The notes under the pieces: model-generated
The model's input: the letters and a program-made list of their open reading frames with translations, nothing else
Databases searched by the model: none
Told to the model about the DNA's origin: nothing
Assembly: GCF_014174495.1 (NCBI RefSeq)
Contig: NZ_JACJHR010000012.1
Coordinates: forward strand, 1 to 64,000
Source of the DNA: Amycolatopsis echigonensis
GTDB taxonomy: Bacteria > Actinomycetota > Actinomycetes > Mycobacteriales > Pseudonocardiaceae
Direction of reading: 5' to 3'
Length of the DNA stretch: 64,000 nucleotides
Translations under genes and position numbers: made by a program
Shown: positions 58,729-64,000 of the stretch, piece by piece
Position numbering within the stretch: position 1 is the first letter of the stretch
Layout: each line of letters opens with the position of its first letter

Positions 58729-60306
58729 ATGTCCGCACAGCCCGACAACATCCGGAAGTTCCCGGACCGACCCGCTGGAGAGGAGGCACCCGTCCCCGTC
58801 GACCGGATCGGCGCGCCTTGGCCGGACAAACCTGCTCCGTTGTCGACCGTGCAGGCATTGTCGGTGTTTCCGCTCGCGGCGCTGCCCGCCTGGCTGGCCG
58901 ACTACACCGAAGCGGTGGCCGAGATGCTGCAGGTGCCGGTCGACCTTCCCGGTTCGCTGGGCCTGGCTGTGCTGTCCACCGTGGCCGGCGGCCGGGTGAC
59001 GGTGTCGGTCCGGGAGGGCTGGAACGAGCAGCCGAACATCTACACCGTGGTGATCATGGAGCCCTCGGCACGGAAGTCGCCCGCGTTCACGGCGATGACC
59101 GAGCCGATCCGCGAGCTGGAGCGGGAACTGCGGATCGAGGCCAAGCACCAGATCGAGGCCGCGCGGATGCAGCAGCAGGTCGCCCAGAGCACCCGAGACA
59201 AAGCCCAGAAGGCCGCCGCCGAGCTGATCGGTGACGACGCCGCCGACGCCGACCGGGAACGCGCGATCGCCGAAGCGGTCGACGCGGCGCTGGCCGCCGA
59301 CGCGATCGAAGTCCCCGCCCAGCCCCAGCTGATCGTGGACGACATCACCGTGCAGAAGGTCGCGACCATCCTGGCCCAGCAAGGCGGGCGCCTGGCCGTG
59401 CTGTCCGACGAAGGGACGATCTTCGAGAACATCGCCGGCCGCTACTCCGGCAACGTCAACGCCGAGGTGTTCCTCAAGGGCTACACCGGCACCGAGCTGC
59501 GCGTCGACCGCGGCGACCGCAGCGAGTTCGTGTCCCGGCCCGCGCTGACCCTCGGCCTGACCATCCAGCCGACCGTGATCGAAGACCTGCCCCAGAAGCT
59601 ACGCGGCAACGGGTTCCTCGCCCGGATCCTGTTCTCGCGGCCAGTGCCGATGTCCGGGCGACGCAAAGCCCGCACCGCTGCGGTCCCGGCCGACGTGGCC
59701 GCCGCCTACAACACCAAACTGCTGTCCATCGCCCACCAGCTCTACGGCTTCGACGACCCCGTCTCACTGACGTTCTCGCCCGCCGCCGACAACCTGATGG
59801 TGGAGATCCAGGAGGAGATCGAACCCAAGCTCGACCCCGCCACCGGTGAATGGGCCCACATCGCCGACTGGGCCGGGAAACTCGCCGGGCAGACCGCCCG
59901 GATCGCGGGGCTGCTGCACCTGGCCGAACACCCGCTCAACCCATGGAACACCCACGTCAGCGAGGACACGGTCGCCAACGCATGGTGCGTCGCGCGCTAC
60001 TACGCCGCCCACGCCCAAGCCACCCTCGAACAGATCGGAGCCGACGGCACCGTCCGCAACGCCAAAGCCATCCTCTCCCGCATCTCCGACCCGAGCTGGC
60101 CGCTGGGCAACCGGTTCAAGCTCCGCGACGCCTTCCGCGTCACTCGCCACACGGGCATGCAGAAGATGGAGGACTTCAAACCCGCGTTCGAACTGCTCGC
60201 CGACCTCGGCCACGTCGCCGCCGAAGCCGAACCCGACCGCGCCGGGAAAACCGGCCGCAAACCCAGCCCGCACTACTGGCTCCACCCCGACTACCGCACC
60301 ACCTGA
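58729..60306 (+). CDS. DUF3987-family protein, candidate replication protein
   Basis: 525 residues. FPLAALPAWLADYTEAVAEMLQVPVDLPGSLGLAVLSTVAGGR is the start of DUF3987 (YfjI-like), followed by YTVVIMEPSARKSPAF (a degenerate P-loop, residues 111-117), a coiled coil, LAVLSDEGTIFENIAGRYSGN (Walker-B-like), and PQKLRGNGFLARILFSRP. The family is related to the helicase part of phage and satellite primases. ATG after GTGGAGGAC. It ends just before the inverted-repeat region, so it probably initiates element replication there. Confidence 0.82.
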   Translation: MSAQPDNIRKFPDRPAGEEAPVPVDRIGAPWPDKPAPLSTVQALSVFPLAALPAWLADYTEAVAEMLQVPVDLPGSLGLAVLSTVAGGRVTVSVREGWNEQPNIYTVVIMEPSARKSPAFTAMTEPIRELERELRIEAKHQIEAARMQQQVAQSTRDKAQKAAAELIGDDAADADRERAIAEAVDAALAADAIEVPAQPQLIVDDITVQKVATILAQQGGRLAVLSDEGTIFENIAGRYSGNVNAEVFLKGYTGTELRVDRGDRSEFVSRPALTLGLTIQPTVIEDLPQKLRGNGFLARILFSRPVPMSGRRKARTAAVPADVAAAYNTKLLSIAHQLYGFDDPVSLTFSPAADNLMVEIQEEIEPKLDPATGEWAHIADWAGKLAGQTARIAGLLHLAEHPLNPWNTHVSEDTVANAWCVARYYAAHAQATLEQIGADGTVRNAKAILSRISDPSWPLGNRFKLRDAFRVTRHTGMQKMEDFKPAFELLADLGHVAAEAEPDRAGKTGRKPSPHYWLHPDYRTT

Positions 60307-60326
60307 CCCGCACCTGCACGAACGCC

Positions 60327-60661
60327 CCGGGACAGAACGCACACAACGCACACAACGCGGACGCTGCCGCGTTTCCGCAGCTCACCACCTCGGGACGGGC
60401 AACTGTCACCGACGCACAGAACGCCGCACAAAACGAGCCCGTTGGACAGAACGCGCACACAACGCCCGGCAACCGGCCACCGCCGATCTCACTCGCCGTG
60501 AGCAACGAAGGCCACTGCCGGCGCTTTCGCCGCGTTCTGTGCGACGGGCCCCATTCTGTCGGCGTTCTGTGCGTCCGAACCCGACACGGCAATTACCGAC
60601 CCTGACCAGCGACAACGGTGCATCCGCCACCGTTGTGTGCGTTGTGTGCGTTCTGTCCCGG
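60327..60661. repeat. Iteron-like region with perfect 31-bp inverted repeat, candidate origin
   Basis: 60327-60357 (starts CCGGGACAGAACGCACACAA) is exactly reverse-complementary to 60631-60661, 273 bases away. Between them ACAGAACGC occurs again at 60416 and 60446 and its complement GCGTTCTGT at 60532 and 60562, plus a degenerate ATTCTGT at 60553. Forward copies lie in the left half and reverse copies in the right, giving a mirror layout. The 403 bases 60307-60709 carry no gene. Position after the DUF3987 gene suggests the replication origin. Confidence 0.7.
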
Positions 60662-60709
60662 ACCGACCGCGTGGGCAACTGCCACGGTCACGTCACGTTG
60701 TTACCCGAC

Positions 60710-61093
60710 CTACTGTGCGTTCTCGCGCCGGATCAGCACCGCGACGGTATGGCCGGGCGAGTGCCGGGCCCGCCATGCCGTCACCTCGACCCGCCAACCG
60801 TTCTCGCCTAAGAACACGAAATCCTCGAACGCTTCCTCGTGGAGCTGATACGGCTCGGCAACGTAAATCCACTCACCCGTACGAGAATCAGTCAGCCGGT
60901 AGGTGTGATCGCACCACGCTGCCAGCCGTGCGTGCTCAGCCTTCCCGTGGCGCTCCGCCAGAAGCGGGCCCGGACCCTCATTTTCTGGCCAGAGGCGGAA
61001 CTCTCCGTCTCCGGTGTGGCACGGACACAGGGCGATCAGCCCGACTTCCGGGTCATGGTCTTGGACCGTCGATGGCTTCATAGCCGGGAGCAT
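60710..61093 (-). CDS. Protein of unknown function
   Basis: 127 residues on the strand opposite to most of the element. Soluble and acidic: LIALCPCHTGDGEFRLWPENEGPGPLLAERH, then TYRLTDSRTGEWIYVAEPYQLHEEAFEDFVFLGENGWRVEVTAWRARHSPG. CPCH could be half of a metal site. Starts at ATG 61093 or 61081; no clear ribosome binding site. Not recognised. Confidence 0.65.
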   Translation of the reverse strand: MLPAMKPSTVQDHDPEVGLIALCPCHTGDGEFRLWPENEGPGPLLAERHGKAEHARLAAWCDHTYRLTDSRTGEWIYVAEPYQLHEEAFEDFVFLGENGWRVEVTAWRARHSPGHTVAVLIRRENAQ

Positions 61094-61197
61094 ACCGAGA
61101 ACTTTGTTGCGAACGACCGCAAATCCGACGGAACGAAAGGAAGTACAGCTCTGCCCCGTCCCGCTGCCCGCGCCGAATTAGGAAAGGTCACCACCAC

Positions 61198-61398
61198 ATG
61201 GCCAACGCCAACAGCAAACTGCTCACGCTCGCTGAAGTCCTGGAGGAACTTGGTGGAGTAGCTGTCTCGACGTTCTACGACTGGCGCGCGAAGGGTAAAG
61301 CGCCCAGGTGCGTCAAGCTGCCGAACGGCGATCTCCGTTTTCGCCGAGCAGATCTTGACCGTTGGATCGAAAGCCGTACGGAAAAGAAGGCTGCCTAA
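61198..61398 (+). CDS. xis: Excisionase (MerR-like HTH)
   Basis: 66 residues: LLTLAEVLEELGGVAVSTFYDWRAKGKAPRCVKLPNGDLRFRRADLDRWIES is the standard AlpA/excisionase winged helix of AICEs. It bends DNA at the att sites to favour excision. The stop overlaps the integrase ATG by one base (TAATG), the usual xis-int arrangement. Confidence 0.92.
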   Translation: MANANSKLLTLAEVLEELGGVAVSTFYDWRAKGKAPRCVKLPNGDLRFRRADLDRWIESRTEKKAA

Positions 61399-62801
61399 TG
61401 CCAAGCTCGTACAACGTCAAGGTCTGGAACAACCAGCGGCGAAAGCATCGCAGCGGCAACTACACCTACCGGGCGCGCTGGACGGTGGACGGAAAGGAAT
61501 TCAACGAGCCTTTCCGAACTTCAGGACTCGCCGATAGCTTCCGATCGGACCTCGTCACCGCTACGCGCAAAGGCGAGCCGTTCGACACGGAGTCGGGCCT
61601 GCCGCCATCGATGGTAAAGGAAGCTGCTCTCGCGGTGTCCACGTTCGCGCTGGCGTGCGATTACGCCGACATGATGTGGCCGAACGCCTCACCGAAGTAC
61701 CGGAAGTCGATAGCGGGATCGCTTACGAAGCTGACAATGGGCGCGTCGAAACGCTCCCTCCCGAGGGACCCGACGTTCCGGCGCACTCTCACGAGTGTGT
61801 TCAACGCCAAACTGCGACTTGAGGCTGACCTGGAGGAGGAGATGGACATCGTCTCGAAGCTGCGTGCAGCTGGATACTCCGACGCGGCAGTGGAATGCGG
61901 CGCGGAGGCGGAGTCGAACAGTCGTCGGGCATCCGAATTCGCGAAGCCAGAGGTGCTGCGCGCGGTGCTCAACGGATTCGAGCGGAACTTGGACGGCTCG
62001 AAGGCGGCCGCCGACACAGTGCGGATCCGCCGCGCCGCTTTCAGAGGGTTCCTTGACTACGCAGTAGAGCGGGGGGTCCTGGACTCGAATCCGCTGGAGG
62101 AAGTGAAGGTAAAGAAGCGCACCTACGAACTGAAGGAGGTCGACCCGGCGTCGGTCGTCAACCCAATGCAAGGCCGCATGTTGCTGGCCGCTGTGGCCGA
62201 GCGCGATCCGGAGCTGGAGGCGTTCTTCGGCACGATGTACTACGCCGCTCTCCGTCCGGAGGAAGCTGCCAACCTCAACAAGCGCAACCTGTCGATCCCT
62301 GCGGAGGGAGCAGGCTGGTTGATCATCGACTCGGCGCGTCCCGAAATCGATGCCGGATGGACGGACTCCGGCGAAGCGTCTGAGGCAGGACCGTTGAAGC
62401 ATCGGAATGTCGGGTCGAGTCGGTCAGTACCGTGCACTCCGCAGCTGACGGCGTTGCTGCACAAGCACATCGCCCGCTACGGCACCGCACCTGATGGCCG
62501 GCTCTTCCGTGGCAGCCGGAACGGCGGGCGGATCAGCAGCACCGTCTACGGCCGAGCGTGGGCAGCAGCCCGGTCATCCGTGTTCACGCCAGAGGTACAA
62601 GCCAGGCCGATCGCCAAACGCCCCTATGACCTCCGTCACGCAGCGGTTTCCACCTGGCTGTCCAGCAACGTCGAAGCCACCAAGGTCGCGAAATGGGCAG
62701 GGCACAGTCTCGGAGTCCTCATGCGCGTGTACGCGAAGTGCCTGGACGGTGGCGACCAGGCAGCTATGGACCGGATCGAGCGCGGCTACATGAGCTACTG
62801 A
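61398..62801 (+). CDS. int: Tyrosine-family site-specific integrase
   Basis: 467 residues. N-terminal arm-binding part (YRARWTVDGKEFNEPF), core-binding domain, then the catalytic domain: Arg286 in ALRPEEAANL, box II YDLRHAAVSTWL with Arg413 and the first histidine replaced by Tyr410 as in pSAM2-type integrases, His436 in WAGHSLG and the nucleophile Tyr445 in VYAKCL. It recombines attP with tRNA-Tyr. It lies 114 bases from attR, beside the intact tRNA. Confidence 0.95.
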   Translation: MPSSYNVKVWNNQRRKHRSGNYTYRARWTVDGKEFNEPFRTSGLADSFRSDLVTATRKGEPFDTESGLPPSMVKEAALAVSTFALACDYADMMWPNASPKYRKSIAGSLTKLTMGASKRSLPRDPTFRRTLTSVFNAKLRLEADLEEEMDIVSKLRAAGYSDAAVECGAEAESNSRRASEFAKPEVLRAVLNGFERNLDGSKAAADTVRIRRAAFRGFLDYAVERGVLDSNPLEEVKVKKRTYELKEVDPASVVNPMQGRMLLAAVAERDPELEAFFGTMYYAALRPEEAANLNKRNLSIPAEGAGWLIIDSARPEIDAGWTDSGEASEAGPLKHRNVGSSRSVPCTPQLTALLHKHIARYGTAPDGRLFRGSRNGGRISSTVYGRAWAAARSSVFTPEVQARPIAKRPYDLRHAAVSTWLSSNVEATKVAKWAGHSLGVLMRVYAKCLDGGDQAAMDRIERGYMSY

Positions 62802-62804
62802 GCC

Positions 62805-62824
62805 TGCGTCCGTGATGCGTCCGC
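62805..62824. repeat. TGCGTCCGTGA box near attR, shared with the left end
   Basis: TGCGTCCGTGA at 62805-62815 recurs at 39190-39200 inside the left end; both are followed by a second GTCCG box. Possible arm-type sites for Int or Xis. Confidence 0.35.
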
Positions 62825-62874
62825 AGATCGGCCAAATCAACCGGAGTCAGCCGGAAAGAACCGGAAGAAGCAAG

Positions 62875-62914
62875 ATCACCCCCGTGACGGGTTCGTGCTG
62901 GTCACGGGGGTGAT
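62875..62914 (-). terminator. Element-borne terminator for tRNA-Tyr
   Basis: Arms 62875-62888 and 62901-62914 pair perfectly over 14 bases with a 12-base loop, one base before the att repeat. Sequence differs from the ancestral hairpin at 39038-39079, but position relative to the tRNA 3' end is the same. Confidence 0.7.
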
Positions 62915-62915
62915 T

Positions 62916-62974
62916 GGGCTGGTGTGGCAGGTGAGGGATTCGAACCCCCGAAGGCTGAGCCGTCTGATTTACAG
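62916..62974. repeat. attR: 59-bp direct repeat
   Basis: Identical to 39081-39139. Forms the 3' part of the functional tRNA-Tyr gene; the element's copy replaced the original one at insertion. Confidence 0.93.
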
Positions 62975-63006
62975 TCAGATCCCTTTGGCCGCTTGGGTAA
63001 CCTGCC
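62925..63006 (-). tRNA. tRNA-Tyr (anticodon GTA)
   Basis: 82 nt without encoded CCA. The acceptor GGCAGGT (63006-63000) pairs with ACCTGCC (62932-62926) and the discriminator is A at 62925. The anticodon loop CTGTAAA gives GTA, read as Tyr; a long variable arm (GGCT...GCC) and the T loop TTCGAAT are present. This is the integration site of the element; the 3' half comes from attR. Confidence 0.95.
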
Positions 63007-63124
63007 ATGGCCGGGCGAACCGGCCGGGAAGAAGGATACCCAACGGTCCGGACGGCCGGTCAACCGGGATGCCCCGGCGCTACGCTGGGGGTCCCTGACG
63101 AGCTGAGACAAGGTGTGAGGACAC

Positions 63125-63616
63125 GTGGCGGATCCCTCTTTCGACGTGGTGAGCAAGGTCGACCGCCAGGAGGTGGACAACGCGCTCAACCAGGCCAGCA
63201 AGGAACTGGGCACGCGGTTCGACTTCCGCGGCACCGGAACCGGCATCAGCTGGTCCGGCGAGGAAGCCATCACGATCGAGTCGGAGACCGAAGAGCGCGC
63301 CCTCGCGGCGGTGGAGGTCTTCAAGGAGAAGCTGATCAAGCGGAACATCTCGCTGAAGGCCTTCGAAGCCGGCGAGCCCGCGATCTCCGGCAAGACCTAC
63401 AAGATCAGCGGCAAGATCCTGCAGGGCATCGCGTCGGACAAGGCGAAGCAGATCGCTAAGTTCATCCGCGACGAGGGCCCGAAGGGCGTGCAGGCCCAGA
63501 TCCAGGGCGACCAGCTGCGGGTGTCGGGCAAGAAGAAGGACCAGCTGCAGGAGGTGATCTCCCTGCTGAAGGGCAAGGACTTCGAGATCGCTCTGCAGTT
63601 CACCAACTACCGGTGA
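63125..63616 (+). CDS. YajQ-family nucleotide-binding protein
   Basis: 163 residues, full length: [30 protein letters not shown], then a second ferredoxin-like half ending [14 protein letters not shown]. The family binds nucleotides; some members bind cyclic di-GMP. GTG start after GTGAGGAC. Chromosomal gene directly behind the tRNA. Confidence 0.93.
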   Translation: MADPSFDVVSKVDRQEVDNALNQASKELGTRFDFRGTGTGISWSGEEAITIESETEERALAAVEVFKEKLIKRNISLKAFEAGEPAISGKTYKISGKILQGIASDKAKQIAKFIRDEGPKGVQAQIQGDQLRVSGKKKDQLQEVISLLKGKDFEIALQFTNYR

Positions 63617-63622
63617 TCCGCG

Positions 63623-63653
63623 GGCGCTGCGGGCGCTCCCTGTCCGCAGCGCC
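63623..63653. terminator. Bidirectional terminator after the YajQ-family gene
   Basis: GGCGCTGCGG-type arms 63623-63632 and 63644-63653 pair over 10 bases with an 11-base loop between two convergent genes. Confidence 0.6.
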
Positions 63654-64000
63654 TCACCAGGTCGGGAAGGTCCAATCCGCCTCGAACGTTTCCACCGCCA
63701 CGTAGGTGGGTCTGGCGAGCGGGAACTCCCCGGTGGTCTCGCCGATGTGGTTCACCATCAGATGCGCGTACCCGTCGGCCAGGAGCCAGACTCCGTTCGA
63801 GCCCTTCGAACCCGTGGAGAACTCTCCCCGGGCCATGCCCGGGGGCACCGCCAGCACCGCGTCGCCTTGGCCGTTGTGCGGCTTGCCCGGTTCGAGCACT
63901 GGCACTCCGCGGTAGTCGGTGATCGCCGCGGTCCCCGAGCCTGGCGGCACCGTCGTTGACGAGCAAGCTTTCCGTGCCGTCCGTGGTCACGGCGATGTGC
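63654..64000 (-). CDS. 3' part of an unidentified gene, possibly frameshifted
   Basis: The last 98 codons (PPGSGTAAITDYRG to ADWTFPTW) form a clean, strand-rich sequence ending at 63654. The nearest in-frame start is GTG 63950 without a ribosome binding site, and a stop lies 37 bases further up. In the frame shifted by one, the window edge reads HIAVTTDGTESLLVNDG, which looks like the natural upstream part. A frameshift near 63945-63965 or a sequencing error would join them. Family not recognised. Confidence 0.45.

Larger units (their letters stand above)
39081..62974. mobile_element. Integrated AICE (pSAM2-like) in tRNA-Tyr, 23.8 kb
   Basis: The segment is bounded by 59-bp att repeats in a tRNA-Tyr gene. 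Excision would release a circle of 23,835 bp and restore the tRNA. It carries a tyrosine integrase and excisionase beside the intact tRNA, an FtsK/TraB-type translocase as the only large transfer protein, a GntR regulator, small membrane spread-type proteins, and a replication block. There is no type IV secretion system or relaxase, which fits double-stranded DNA transfer of actinomycete elements. The left 3 kb (cargo and regulator) has visibly lower GC than the rest. Confidence 0.92.

Noticed and set aside
60327..60661. Terminal inverted repeats of an insertion sequence
   Set aside because: No transposase lies between the arms (only 273 gene-free bases), no target duplication is seen, and the extra mirrored short repeats suggest an origin or a control region.

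Overview
The window is high-GC actinobacterial chromosome with frequent GTG/TTG starts, many 1- and 4-base gene overlaps, several likely leaderless promoters, an F420-type oxidoreductase and an SsgA-family gene. Gene content and two long hairpin terminators of a style I associate with Amycolatopsis suggest a member of the Pseudonocardiales, most likely Amycolatopsis. This is inference; there is no rRNA gene here to settle it.

Region 1 (1-6700) is ordinary chromosome: the first codons of a minus-strand gene, an enoyl-CoA hydratase-like protein, a divergent Lrp/AsnC regulator and dimethylargininase pair, a membrane-anchored protein, an alpha/beta hydrolase divergent from a CGNR regulator with shared GGTTAG boxes, a NodB-fold protein and a secreted GH75 chitosanase.

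Region 2 (6900-33400) is a large surface-polysaccharide locus in two convergent operons. The plus-strand operon (6907-23018) encodes an AlgD-like sugar-nucleotide 6-dehydrogenase, two GT4 glycosyltransferases, two Wzz-like chain-length proteins, an asparagine-synthase amidotransferase, a fused two-domain oxidoreductase, a heparinase/alginate-lyase-like protein, a beta-helix lipoprotein, an O-antigen-ligase/Wzy-like protein and a PAP2 phosphatase. The minus-strand operon (33361-23091) encodes a C-methyltransferase, a glucose-1-phosphate cytidylyltransferase, a PIG-L deacetylase, an epimerase, a DUF4910 protein, a Wzx-like flippase, a GT2, a pyruvyltransferase-family protein, an RfbC-like epimerase and a GSA-type aminotransferase. 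Together they look like a Wzx/Wzy-type pathway for a uronic-acid polymer bearing a branched, modified sugar. A perfect 20-bp hairpin separates the operons. No priming glycosyltransferase is visible.

Region 3 (33500-39080) holds an LLM oxidoreductase next to its internally deleted paralogue, a Tat-exported beta-propeller, an HtpX-like protease, a VOC/TipA-type MerR operon with a recognisable MerR promoter, and a small lipoprotein.

Region 4 (39081-62974) is an integrated actinomycete integrative and conjugative element (AICE) of about 23.8 kb in a tRNA-Tyr(GTA) gene. It is bounded by 59-bp direct repeats. From left to right it has a cargo pair (repeat-bearing membrane protein plus APH-fold kinase), two regulators (XRE-TPR and GntR), a long plus-strand operon of small transfer and membrane proteins, an SsgA homologue, a transglycosylase, a DUF2637 protein and the FtsK/TraB translocase. 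A TCACT repeat array follows traB and may be the transfer locus. A replication/modification block comes next (DnaB-N-like protein, DUF4417, DUF5131 radical-SAM-like protein, orphan C5 methyltransferase, DUF3987 protein), followed by a gene-free segment bounded by a perfect 31-bp inverted repeat that is probably the origin, and then xis and int beside the intact tRNA. No RepSA, RepAM or Prim-Pol was recognised, so the replication module may be a new type. Region 5 (62925-64000) is chromosome again: tRNA-Tyr, a YajQ-family gene and the end of a gene that may be frameshifted.
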